Shown here: one piece after another, positions 16,086-24,118 of the stretch
How positions within the stretch are numbered: the stretch's first letter is position 1
How the letters are laid out: each line of letters starts with the position of its first letter
DNA from: Petrimonas sp.
GTDB lineage: Bacteria > Bacteroidota > Bacteroidia > Bacteroidales > Dysgonomonadaceae
Assembly: GCA_012839475.1 (NCBI GenBank)
Contig: DUNG01000021.1
Coordinates: 1 to 40,113 of the forward strand
Direction: 5' to 3'
DNA length: 40,113 bases
The notes under the pieces: generated by a model
What the model was told of the DNA's origin: nothing
Seen by the model: only the letters and a program-made list of their open reading frames with translations
Databases searched by the model: none
Program-made: the position numbers and the translations under genes

Positions 16086-16394
16086 ATGGAACAATTCAAG
16101 AAAGAAAACGAAATACAGATAGAGTTAAGCGAAGAGATGGCACAAGGGACCTACTCTAACTTGGCGGTTATCTCGCACTCTACCTCGGAGTTCGTTATTG
16201 ATTTTATCAGGATGGTACCCGGCCTGAACAAGGCCAAGGTGAAATCCAGGATTATCCTTACACCTGAGCATGCGAAACGGTTACTGGCTGCTTTGAAAGA
16301 CAATATCGATAAGTTCGAGCAACATAATGGACCCATCAGGGTACAGAGTGACCCGGGCTTCTTGCCCCCGATAGGCGGGGTTGCCCAAGCGTAA
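16086..16394 (+). CDS. DUF3467 family protein
   Basis: 102 residues from the ATG at 16086 (MEQFKKENEIQIELSEEMA); a TTG seven codons upstream falls in the repeat region and is unlikely. The body reads GTYSNLAVISHSTSEFVIDF, then MVPGLNKAKVKSRIILTPEH and AKRLLAALKDNIDKFE, which is the DUF3467 pattern known widely in Bacteroidota and some other phyla. It is small, soluble and cytoplasmic, with no catalytic motif. The function of the family is not known to me. It lies 73 bp after pntB and ends just before the promoter of the next gene. Confidence 0.8.
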   Translation: MEQFKKENEIQIELSEEMAQGTYSNLAVISHSTSEFVIDFIRMVPGLNKAKVKSRIILTPEHAKRLLAALKDNIDKFEQHNGPIRVQSDPGFLPPIGGVAQA

Positions 16395-16396
16395 AT

Positions 16397-16427
16397 TTTG
16401 TGAAATCCCGATAAAGGTGTAATTTTG
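16397..16427 (+). promoter_or_regulatory. Promoter of the DUF3298 lipoprotein - rsmG unit
   Basis: TTTG at 16397-16400, exactly 19 bp spacer, TAATTTTG at 16420-16427: an ideal Bacteroidota promoter. It starts two bases after the DUF3467 stop codon. Confidence 0.8.
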
Positions 16428-16465
16428 CAGTGACGTAACTAAAGTCGTAACTAATTTTTCCATGT

Positions 16466-17371
16466 ATGGTGAGGATGAAATTTCTGACCGGACTTTTGTT
16501 GCTTGCTGTGCTAGCGCTCGCTTTCACCTCGTGCAACAACGTTCACAAAAAAGAGAAGGCCGCGGAGAGAAGCGTTGAGCTCGATACGATTCGGGTAGCC
16601 CAGCGGAGCCACCTTGAAGACGACACCGCTAACCCGTATTGCGATATCAGCGTGGAATTTATCTACCCGGTCAGCAGTACTGGGGCGAATGCCGTGATCT
16701 TGCAGCAGTTTTTCACTCAGAACATGCTGGGCAACGCGTTTGCAGGGATGACGCCGGAAACGGCGGTGAACGCGTACGTGAAGAGCTACATTGAAAATTA
16801 CACCTACGATGCGGAGACCTACCGGGAGTCGGTTACCGATCTGAAGGAGTGGAGCGAGCTCATCCCGGATGCCGGCTTACATGACCAGGAGCAGCGGAGC
16901 GGCGGGGATTTCTACTCGTACCAAGAGTCACTTTTAAACCGGATCGTTTACAACCGACACGGGGTACTCTCCTTTCAGGTAGAGCAATCAAATAGCAAGG
17001 GGGGGGCCACCTCTTTCGTCTCCTTCCGCAACTGGGTGATAGATGTGAACAGCGGTAAACAGGTCACGGAGAACGAGCTATTCCAGGCCGGGTATGACCA
17101 GGCGTTGCAGAAGCTAATTATCGCATCGCTGTTTGAACAGAATAACGTGAAGAGCGTGGATGAGCTGGAAGACCTGGGCTTTTTCGGTATCCAGGAGATC
17201 GTACCCAATAGAAATTTTTTGTTAACCGGACAGGGTATCATTTACACCTACAACAAGGGAGAGTACTCAGCGTACCAGTTAGATGCTCCGGAGGTGTTCA
17301 TCCCGTACACCGCAATACGCTCCCTGCTGAGAGAGAACACCCCAGCCGCCAAACTGGCCGATTTGAAGTGA
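16466..17371 (+). CDS. Lipoprotein with DUF3298 (RsiV-like) domain
   Basis: 301 residues. A type II signal peptide ends in the lipobox FTSC with Cys23, so the protein is likely a membrane-anchored lipoprotein facing the periplasm. An ATG three codons downstream (16475), preceded by GGTGAGG, may be the true start. After a DUF4163-like stretch (residues about 50-170, ISVEFIYPVSSTGANAVILQ), a DUF3298 domain covers about 190-295, with FQAGYDQALQKLIIASLFEQ and FIPYTAIRSLLREN near the end. The same domain forms the outer part of the anti-sigma factor RsiV, where it binds lysozyme; here there is no anti-sigma part. The stop overlaps the rsmG start (GTGA). Confidence 0.78.
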   Translation: MVRMKFLTGLLLLAVLALAFTSCNNVHKKEKAAERSVELDTIRVAQRSHLEDDTANPYCDISVEFIYPVSSTGANAVILQQFFTQNMLGNAFAGMTPETAVNAYVKSYIENYTYDAETYRESVTDLKEWSELIPDAGLHDQEQRSGGDFYSYQESLLNRIVYNRHGVLSFQVEQSNSKGGATSFVSFRNWVIDVNSGKQVTENELFQAGYDQALQKLIIASLFEQNNVKSVDELEDLGFFGIQEIVPNRNFLLTGQGIIYTYNKGEYSAYQLDAPEVFIPYTAIRSLLRENTPAAKLADLK

Positions 17372-17991
17372 AGACGCTGACAACCTACTTTCCAGACCTC
17401 ACCGCTCAGCAACTGACCCAGTTCGAGCAGCTAAGCGATCTGTACGGCTACTGGAACGCTCGCGTAAACGTGATATCCCGCAAGGATATTGGCAACCTCT
17501 ACCTACACCATGTCTTACACTCACTGGCCATCGCCAAGTATACCCGCTTCACCGACAAAACGGCTATCATGGACGTGGGGACGGGTGGGGGCTTCCCGGG
17601 AATCCCCCTGGCTATCTACTTCCCGGGTGTTCAGTTCGTACTGCTTGACAGCATCGGGAAGAAAATAAAGGTGGTAAGCGAAGTCTCCAAGGCATTGGGG
17701 TTGACTAACGTGGAGGCAGTACATGCACGGGTGGAAGCGGAAAAGCGAAAGTTCCACTTTATCGTCAGCCGGGCCGTGATGCCCCTGCCTGACCTGGTGA
17801 AAATGACCCGTAAAAACATGACGCATGAGCAGTTCAACGCGCTTCCCAATGGGCTTCTCTGCTTGAAGGGTGGGGACTTGACTGCCGAGATAAAACCTTA
17901 TAAACGAATTGTTGACGAGGTATTGCTAAACCATTACTTTAAGGAGCCGTTTTTCCAAACGAAGAAACTGGTCTACCTGCCTATGGGCTAA
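17368..17991 (+). CDS. rsmG: 16S rRNA (guanine527-N7)-methyltransferase
   Basis: 207 residues. RsmG adds a methyl group from S-adenosylmethionine to N7 of G527 of 16S rRNA. The SAM-binding loop DVGTGGGFPG is at 69-78, with N-terminal LYGYWNARVNVISRKD and HHVLHSLAIA, and the SRAV segment that contacts rRNA. The best start is the GTG at 17368, which overlaps the previous stop and gives the normal length. Loss of this enzyme gives low-level streptomycin resistance in other bacteria. It is the second gene of its transcript. Confidence 0.93.
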   Translation: MKTLTTYFPDLTAQQLTQFEQLSDLYGYWNARVNVISRKDIGNLYLHHVLHSLAIAKYTRFTDKTAIMDVGTGGGFPGIPLAIYFPGVQFVLLDSIGKKIKVVSEVSKALGLTNVEAVHARVEAEKRKFHFIVSRAVMPLPDLVKMTRKNMTHEQFNALPNGLLCLKGGDLTAEIKPYKRIVDEVLLNHYFKEPFFQTKKLVYLPMG

Positions 17992-18006
17992 TTGAAAAAA
18001 AATGGT

Positions 18007-18014
18007 TATTTTTG
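18007..18014 (+). promoter_or_regulatory. Possible -7 element before the metallo-hydrolase gene
   Basis: TATTTTTG fits TAnnTTTG, but no TTTG box is found at the right distance upstream. If used, transcription would start just before the 19-bp repeats. Confidence 0.4.
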
Positions 18015-18024
18015 TAAGGCCCGA

Positions 18025-18062
18025 TTGATAATTTCAATGCTTGTTGATAATTTCAATGCTTG
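18025..18062. repeat. Perfect 19-bp tandem duplication in the leader of the metallo-hydrolase gene
   Basis: TTGATAATTTCAATGCTTG occurs at 18025-18043 and 18044-18062 with no mismatch, 8 bp before the ATG at 18070. Each copy contains an ATG; the second of these is out of frame with the gene, the first opens an in-frame extension of 11 codons. Confidence 0.9.
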
Positions 18063-18069
18063 CCCGCCT

Positions 18070-18723
18070 ATGAGAGTCGAAACATTCGAGTTCAATCCAC
18101 TGGGAGTTAATACGTACGTCTTGCACGACGAGACAAGGGAGTGCGCCGTGATCGACGCGTCCTGCTTTTATCCCGACGAGGAGGAGCAGCTTACCCGATA
18201 TATTGTGGATAACAATCTGGCAGTAAAGCAACTACTGAATACCCACCTCCATTTTGATCACCTCATGGGTGTCAGCTTTATCTCATCGACATACAACGTT
18301 CCCCTCTCTTGTCATGAGGGCGACCACTTCCTGATGGACGACCTCCCCCGTCAACTGATGCAGTTTGGCCTGCCGCCCCTCGACTATAACATGAAGCCGA
18401 AGGCGATAACCAACCTTAAGGAGGGCGACCGGGTCGCGTTTGGGAACCAGTTGCTGGAGGTGCTACACGTTCCGGGACATTCGCCGGGTAGCCTTGTCTT
18501 TTACAATGAAACCACTGGATGCATGTTTGTTGGCGATGTGCTGTTTCACTCCAGCATAGGACGAACCGACCTATACGGTGGCAGTTACGAAACGTTGGCA
18601 CGGGGTATCCGGGAGAAACTGTTTACCCTGCCGGATGAGACGGTCGTATACCCCGGGCATGGTCCCGCTACTACCATCGGGTACGAAAAGAGATACAACC
18701 CCTTCGTGGGGCAGATAAAATAA
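18070..18723 (+). CDS. MBL-fold metallo-hydrolase (glyoxalase II-like)
   Basis: 217 residues from the ATG at 18070 (MRVETFEFNPLGVNTYVLHD). The metal motif H59-L-H61-F-D63-H64 is complete, followed by HSPGSLVFY, GDVLFHSSIGRTDL and YPGHGPATTIGYEKRYNPF, all family landmarks of the hydroxyacylglutathione hydrolase-like group. It probably hydrolyses a thioester or related bond with a two-metal site in the cytoplasm. The glutathione-binding C-terminal domain of true GloB is absent, so the substrate is not known. It follows rsmG by 78 bp and is 13 bp before gcvP. Confidence 0.85.
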   Translation: MRVETFEFNPLGVNTYVLHDETRECAVIDASCFYPDEEEQLTRYIVDNNLAVKQLLNTHLHFDHLMGVSFISSTYNVPLSCHEGDHFLMDDLPRQLMQFGLPPLDYNMKPKAITNLKEGDRVAFGNQLLEVLHVPGHSPGSLVFYNETTGCMFVGDVLFHSSIGRTDLYGGSYETLARGIREKLFTLPDETVVYPGHGPATTIGYEKRYNPFVGQIK

Positions 18724-18736
18724 ACGTTTTAATCGT

Positions 18737-21583
18737 ATGCAAATGGAACAATTTAAACACAGACATATCGGTATCACCGAGGCCGATAAGCAAAAAATGC
18801 TCGAATCGATCGGGCTTACCTCCATCGATGAGTTGATCAACCAGACCATCCCGGCTGATATTCGCTTAAAGGAATTGCTACCGTTACCCAAAGCCCTTTC
18901 TGAACAGGAGTATGCCGAAGAGATCGCGCGTATCGCCGCGAAGAATGAGATCTACGCGTCATACATCGGTATGGGGTGGTACGACACCATCACGCCCGCG
19001 GTCATCTACCGCAACGTGTTTGAGAACCCGGTATGGTACACCTCATATACCCCGTACCAGGCGGAGATATCGCAGGGGAGGCTTGAGGCGCTGCTCAACT
19101 TCCAGACGATGGTGAGCGACCTCACCGGACTGCCGTTGGCCAACAGCTCGCTGCTGGATGAGGGTACCGCCGCGGGCGAGGCGGCCACCATGATGTACAA
19201 CCTCAGGGACCGTGCCCAGGTGAAGGGCGATGTGAAGGCGCTCTTCGTGGATGAGAAGATATTCCCGCAGACCCTTTCGGTACTGAAAACGAGGATGGAG
19301 CGAGTGGGCATCGAGGTGATCGTGGGTGATTACCGGGAGTACGCATTCGATACACCGCTGTTTGGGGCGATTCTTCAATACCCCAATAGCGACGGCAGCG
19401 TGGAGGATTACCGGGTCTTTACTGAAAAGGCTAAGAGCGTGGGATGCAAGGTGGCAGTGGCAACCGACCTCCTGGCTCTGGTGCTGCTAACGCCACCGGG
19501 CGAGTGGGGTGCTGACATCGCTTTTGGCAGTAGCCAACGGTTTGGTATACCCATGTATTTCGGGGGTCCCTCGGCTGCCTTCTTCGTAACCAAGGAGGAG
19601 TACAAACGGCAGGTACCGGGCAGGATTATCGGTATTTCTAAGGATGCCTATGGGAAAGAGGCGCTGAGGATGGCTTTACAGACGCGCGAGCAACATATCA
19701 AGCGCGAGAGGGCCACCTCGAACATATGCACCGCACAGGCGCTACTGGCCACCATGGCCTCCTTCTACGCGGTGTATCATGGCCCCGAGGGGCTGAAGAA
19801 GATCGCCCGTCGCGTGCACTCTGTAGCTTCGCACCTGAATGAGCAACTGCAACAGATGGGCTACAAGCAGCACAATGCCAGCTTCTTCGACACGTTAAAG
19901 ATCACCCTCCCCGAAGGGGTCACGGTGCAGGATATACGCGATAACGCGGAGATGCGGAAGATCAACCTTCGCTACTTTGATAGCGGTGAGGTGGGACTCA
20001 GCATTGATGAGACAACCAGCGGCGACCGGGCGAAGGAGCTGTTGGCCGTTTTCGCCATGGCCGCGGGTAGCTCGCGGGTGTGCGAGTTCGATGAGCTCCC
20101 TGAACTGATCACACTGAAAGAGGAGCAACTGAGAAAGTCGCCTTTCCTCATGCATTCCACCTTCAACAGCTATCACACCGAAACGGAGCTGATGCGTTAC
20201 ATCAAACGACTGGATAGAAAAGATATATCACTGGCTCACTCCATGATATCCCTTGGCTCCTGCACCATGAAGCTGAACGCGGCATCGGAGATGCTGCCGT
20301 TGGGCCTCACCACCCTGCAGCGTATCCACCCCTTCGCCCCCGTAGAGCAAGCCCAGGGCTACCTGCAGATGATAGATGAGCTGGGGCAGCTGCTGGCCGT
20401 GATTACCGGCTTCGCCGCTACCAGCCTGCAGCCCAACTCGGGTGCGGCGGGCGAATTCACCGGACTTATCACCATCGCCAGCTACCTGGAAAGCATAGGT
20501 GAGGGGCATCGCAAAGTGGTCCTAATCCCGGCATCGGCTCACGGAACCAACCCGGCGAGCGCTGTTCAGGCTGGCTTTAAGCCGGTCACCGTGGCGAGCG
20601 ACGAGAAGGGGAACGTGGATATGAACGACCTGCGCCGCAAGATTGAAGAGCATAAAGATAACCTGGCGGCCTACATGGTGACCTACCCCTCGACCCACGG
20701 GATATTCGAGACGGAGATCGCGGAGATGTGCCGACTGATACACGAGGCCGGGGGACAGGTCTACATGGATGGGGCCAACATGAACGCGCAAGTGGGGTAC
20801 ACCAACCCGGGTACAATCGGGGCGGACGTGTGCCACCTGAACCTGCACAAAACGTTTGCTATACCCCACGGGGGTGGGGGACCCGGCGTGGGACCCATCT
20901 GCGTGGCCGACCACCTGGTGCCTTTCCTTCCCGGCCACCCGGTGATGTTCGCGACCGATAAGAACACGGTCTCCTCGGCTCCATACGGCAGCGCGGGGGT
21001 GCAGGCTATCACCTACGGTTACATACGGATGATGGGTGCTGAAGGACTCAAAGAGGCTACCGCGGCGGCTATCTTGAATGCCAACTACCTGGCGGAGAAG
21101 CTGGACGATTCGTACGGCATCCTCTACCGCGGCGAGAAGGGTAGGGTGGGGCATGAACTCATCCTGGAGTGCCGCGGGTTGAAAGAGCTGGCGGGCGTCA
21201 CCGAGACCGATGTCGCTAAGCGACTCGTGGACTACGGCTACCACGCACCCACGCTCTCCTTCCCGGTACACGGCACCCTGATGATTGAACCCACGGAAAG
21301 CGAAAGCTTGGCCGAACTGGATCGTTTCGTGGAGGTGATGAAGCAGATATACGAGGAGGTCCTCGAGGTTTCGAGGGGCGAGTACAGCCGGGAGGACAAC
21401 GTGCTGGTCAACGCGCCGCATCCCGAGTACGAGGTAGTGGACGACGAGTGGAATCACGCGTACCCGAGAAGCAAGGCGGCTTACCCGCTCCCTTACGTGA
21501 GGGAGAACAAGTTCTGGGTGAACGTGGCGCGGGTGGATAACGCATACGGGGACCGCAACCTGGTCGCCAGCCTGCAACGCTAA
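18737..21583 (+). CDS. gcvP: Glycine dehydrogenase (decarboxylating), P-protein of the glycine cleavage system
   Basis: 948 residues, the full fused P1-P2 form. With PLP it decarboxylates glycine and loads the aminomethyl group on the lipoyl arm of H-protein. It starts QFKHRHIGITEADKQKML. The first half has YTPYQAEISQGRLEALLNFQ, and the PLP-binding Lys705 is in HLNLHKTFAIPHGGGG, with the glycine-rich GGGGPGVGPI loop after it. The C-terminal half contains APYGSAGVQAITYGYIRMMG. A second ATG two codons on (18743) is an alternative start. The gcvT and gcvH genes are not next to it. It may share a transcript with the metallo-hydrolase before it. Confidence 0.95.
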   Translation: MQMEQFKHRHIGITEADKQKMLESIGLTSIDELINQTIPADIRLKELLPLPKALSEQEYAEEIARIAAKNEIYASYIGMGWYDTITPAVIYRNVFENPVWYTSYTPYQAEISQGRLEALLNFQTMVSDLTGLPLANSSLLDEGTAAGEAATMMYNLRDRAQVKGDVKALFVDEKIFPQTLSVLKTRMERVGIEVIVGDYREYAFDTPLFGAILQYPNSDGSVEDYRVFTEKAKSVGCKVAVATDLLALVLLTPPGEWGADIAFGSSQRFGIPMYFGGPSAAFFVTKEEYKRQVPGRIIGISKDAYGKEALRMALQTREQHIKRERATSNICTAQALLATMASFYAVYHGPEGLKKIARRVHSVASHLNEQLQQMGYKQHNASFFDTLKITLPEGVTVQDIRDNAEMRKINLRYFDSGEVGLSIDETTSGDRAKELLAVFAMAAGSSRVCEFDELPELITLKEEQLRKSPFLMHSTFNSYHTETELMRYIKRLDRKDISLAHSMISLGSCTMKLNAASEMLPLGLTTLQRIHPFAPVEQAQGYLQMIDELGQLLAVITGFAATSLQPNSGAAGEFTGLITIASYLESIGEGHRKVVLIPASAHGTNPASAVQAGFKPVTVASDEKGNVDMNDLRRKIEEHKDNLAAYMVTYPSTHGIFETEIAEMCRLIHEAGGQVYMDGANMNAQVGYTNPGTIGADVCHLNLHKTFAIPHGGGGPGVGPICVADHLVPFLPGHPVMFATDKNTVSSAPYGSAGVQAITYGYIRMMGAEGLKEATAAAILNANYLAEKLDDSYGILYRGEKGRVGHELILECRGLKELAGVTETDVAKRLVDYGYHAPTLSFPVHGTLMIEPTESESLAELDRFVEVMKQIYEEVLEVSRGEYSREDNVLVNAPHPEYEVVDDEWNHAYPRSKAAYPLPYVRENKFWVNVARVDNAYGDRNLVASLQR

Positions 21584-21594
21584 ATTTTTCGGTA

Positions 21595-22509
21595 ATGCAA
21601 CGTGAAAAAGGGATTCCAGGTCTCACCTGGCTTCAACGTGCTAAATGGACACCTCGCATCCTTCTTGTAGCGCTGTTCTTCCTGTTGTTGAGCGCCTGCG
21701 AGGGGAATGACCCCAGCGTGAATGCCGGTCGGTTGCGGATCAAACTCACGGATGCCACGGATTTCACCATCAAGGAGCTCTACCTCCATATACGCGGGGT
21801 GTCGGTTTTCATTACCGATACCGTGAGCGCCGATGGGGAGTGGGTGGAGTTGGAATACGGTGGGGGTGAATACAACTTGTTGAGGCTCTTTAACGGGAAG
21901 AGTGTAATGCTGATCGACCAGTACTTCCCGGCAGGTAAGGTAATACGGAAAGTTCGCCTGGTTCTTGGTAACAACAACCGTATCCTAACCAACACCGGGA
22001 AGCAACCATATCCTTTACAGATGCCCCGCGAGATCGTTGAAGGGATCGAGGTCGAATTGATGGAGCCGATCCTGATGAAGCCATATATCATTTCAAGCTT
22101 GATGATTGATGTGAATGCCGCCCATTCCGTTCGCGAGCGGGACGGGAACTACTTCATCAACCCGCGTGTACGGGCTTTCCCGGAAATGTACGGCAGCACC
22201 CTTCGGGGATACGTCAACCCGGCCGAATTTACAACCGTGATAGCGATAATAAAGGATCCGGACACCCTCTTTACGCTGCCAGAACAGGATGGCATGTTCA
22301 CGTTCCCCGGGCTGACAAAGGGGGATTGGGAAGTTTACCTCTTTTCCCATCCCGCTTCCCTTTACGCCGATACGGCTTTCATCTGGAGCATCGACACCAC
22401 AGGGATGGTCAATATCACCCCAAAACCGATACGTTTGCCGCAGCGATCGTTTATACCTGATGAAGGCGGAGGAGAAGGTGAAGGAGAAGGAGAAGGTGAT
22501 GGAGAATAG
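21595..22509 (+). CDS. DUF4382-like lipoprotein with Gly/Glu tail
   Basis: 304 residues. A long basic N-terminus and a hydrophobic stretch end in the lipobox LSAC (Cys35). Residues about 45-190 read GRLRIKLTDATDFTIKELYL, GVSVFITD, GEWVELEYGG and EYNLLRLFNG, the DUF4382 pattern, likely a beta-sandwich. A second small domain (205-290, with TLRGYVNP and GMFTFPGLTKGDWEVYLFSH) looks like a carboxypeptidase-regulatory or Cna-B-type fold. The last 15 residues are a GEGEGEG tail. It is probably on the cell surface or in the periplasm. Function is unknown. It begins 11 bp after gcvP but has no evident metabolic link. Confidence 0.7.
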   Translation: MQREKGIPGLTWLQRAKWTPRILLVALFFLLLSACEGNDPSVNAGRLRIKLTDATDFTIKELYLHIRGVSVFITDTVSADGEWVELEYGGGEYNLLRLFNGKSVMLIDQYFPAGKVIRKVRLVLGNNNRILTNTGKQPYPLQMPREIVEGIEVELMEPILMKPYIISSLMIDVNAAHSVRERDGNYFINPRVRAFPEMYGSTLRGYVNPAEFTTVIAIIKDPDTLFTLPEQDGMFTFPGLTKGDWEVYLFSHPASLYADTAFIWSIDTTGMVNITPKPIRLPQRSFIPDEGGGEGEGEGEGDGE

Positions 22510-22574
22510 CCCCGTTCGGCGATCGATTTAATTAATTTTCACTCTCATGAGAACGCAATACCCATCAACTTTGC

Positions 22575-22582
22575 TATCTTTG
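22575..22582 (+). promoter_or_regulatory. Probable -7 element of the SPOR lipoprotein gene
   Basis: TATCTTTG fits TAnnTTTG, 25 bp before the ATG. The -33 position is not TTTG-like. Confidence 0.45.
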
Positions 22583-22607
22583 CAACAACTTTATAATATT
22601 TTTTTAC

Positions 22608-23120
22608 ATGAAACAATTCCATTTCGCATTGGTTTTAGCCGCGCTATTAGTGATGGGAACCTCTTGCAAGCCCAAGCAGAGCGCATACAAGCAAGTGTAC
22701 GAGGCCGCTAAGGAGAAAGAGATGCAGCAATCCGCGTCTCAGCCAACTACGGTGGTGAAAGATGCCAGCACCTTGCCCCCGGTAGAAGTATCGGTAAGGA
22801 AAGAGAAGGTGGAGGCTGTCAACCCCACGGATGCAGCGGGCCTCAGAAGGTACAACGTGGTCATCGCCTCATTGAGCGTTAAGTTGAACGCCGAATCGCT
22901 GAAGGAGCGGATGGAGAGTGAGGGGTACAACGTGATCCTCGCCCAAAACGAACAGGGCATGTATCGGGTTATCGTGGCCAGTTACGATGACAGGGAACAG
23001 GCTGCCAACAAGCGCGATGAAATCTTTAGAACCTATTCTGCAAAAGGGAATACTGAGTACCTAAGGAGAACGTACGGCGTACCTTTCAACGACTTGTGGA
23101 TCTTGGAAAGGCAGTTCTAA
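22608..23120 (+). CDS. SPOR-domain lipoprotein
   Basis: 170 residues. The signal peptide ends in GTSC with the lipid-anchored Cys20. After a charged linker (about 25-80), a SPOR domain covers about 82-168, with YNVVIASLSVKLNAESLKER, EGYNVILAQNEQGMYRVIVA and the closing NDLWILERQF. SPOR domains bind peptidoglycan stripped of stem peptides, often at the division site. It is likely a periplasmic cell-wall-associated protein. It has a good terminator after it, so it may be a single-gene unit. Confidence 0.88.
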   Translation: MKQFHFALVLAALLVMGTSCKPKQSAYKQVYEAAKEKEMQQSASQPTTVVKDASTLPPVEVSVRKEKVEAVNPTDAAGLRRYNVVIASLSVKLNAESLKERMESEGYNVILAQNEQGMYRVIVASYDDREQAANKRDEIFRTYSAKGNTEYLRRTYGVPFNDLWILERQF

Positions 23121-23145
23121 TCGTTGAATTGGCTATAGAAAGGAG

Positions 23146-23175
23146 AAAGCTGCCCGGTTTAGAGGTGGCTTTTTT
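23146..23175 (+). terminator. Terminator after the SPOR lipoprotein gene
   Basis: AAAGCTGCC (23146-23154) pairs with GGTGGCTTT (23164-23172), with two G-T pairs, followed by a T-run. Confidence 0.65.
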
Positions 23176-23190
23176 CATGATATCGAACCT

Positions 23191-23952
23191 ATGAACGTGA
23201 GATTCTTGGGCACCGGAACCTCCACGGGGGTCCCGCAGATTGGCTGTCGGTGCGACGTGTGCAACTCGAACGACCCGCGTGATAACCGTTTGCGGTCGTC
23301 CGTGATGGTCGAGGTGGGTTCATGTCGTCTCTTGATCGACTGCTCCCCCGATTTCAGACAGCAGCTTATGCCGCTGCCTTACCGGAAAATTGATGGCTGT
23401 CTTTTCACGCACGAACATTACGATCACGTTGGGGGCATAGATGACCTGAGGCCGTTCTCCCGTTTTGGTACGGTGGACCTGTACATGGAGGCTCACCTGG
23501 AGGAGGTTATTCGCAATCGCATGCCCTACTGTTTCTCGCCCCATGGCTATAAGGGTATCCCGGATATCCACGTTCAGTCGATTGACCCGGACAAGGTTTT
23601 TCACGTGGGTGAAGTGGAGGTCACGCCCATTCGGGTGATGCACTACAAGCTGCCCATCTTGGGATTCAGGATAGGCGATTTCGCGTACCTTACCGATGTG
23701 AAGACGATTCCAAGCGGTGAACTGGAGAAGTTACAGGGATTGGATGTGCTGGTGATAAGCGCCCTTCGCAAAAAGGAGCACTTCTCGCACCAAACGTTGG
23801 GAGAGGCACTGGAAATGATCAGGGTGATTAGTCCACGTACCGCTTACCTCACGCACATCAGCCACGAGTTGGGATTACATGGTGAGGTGCAAAAAGAGCT
23901 GCCCGAAAAGGTTTTTTTGGCGTACGACGGACTGGAGGTGGTTAGCCACTAA
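23191..23952 (+). CDS. PhnP-like MBL-fold hydrolase
   Basis: 253 residues. It starts MNVRFLGTGTSTGVPQIGC and carries a cysteine cluster (GCRCDVCNSNDPRDNRLRSS) that binds a structural zinc in PhnP-type proteins. The active-site metal motif is HEHYDH, followed by GGIDDLRPF, with LTDVKTIP and THISHELGLH near the end. PhnP opens phosphoribosyl cyclic phosphate; many relatives in Bacteroidota lack the phn genes, and none is nearby here, so the true substrate may differ (a cyclic phosphodiester or RNA-type bond). It is cytoplasmic. It starts 15 bp after the terminator of the SPOR gene. Confidence 0.85.
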   Translation: MNVRFLGTGTSTGVPQIGCRCDVCNSNDPRDNRLRSSVMVEVGSCRLLIDCSPDFRQQLMPLPYRKIDGCLFTHEHYDHVGGIDDLRPFSRFGTVDLYMEAHLEEVIRNRMPYCFSPHGYKGIPDIHVQSIDPDKVFHVGEVEVTPIRVMHYKLPILGFRIGDFAYLTDVKTIPSGELEKLQGLDVLVISALRKKEHFSHQTLGEALEMIRVISPRTAYLTHISHELGLHGEVQKELPEKVFLAYDGLEVVSH

Positions 23953-24118
23953 TATTTTGTTTTTTTAACAACTCGGGTGCAGCTTTTTAGCGTCTTGTAC
24001 ATCTTTCAATAAAGGGAGGTAGATATTCACGGTATCCGTTTAAACTATCGAACCCATCAGCAGTCAAAGTTGTGATAGGAATGGAGGGAAAAACGAACAT
24101 CATAAAAAGGGAGAGACT

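Noticed and set aside
20522-21577. Open frame of over 1 kb on the minus strand inside gcvP
   Set aside because: It lies opposite the conserved P-protein coding sequence, has no recognisable domain and arises from the codon bias of the sense strand.
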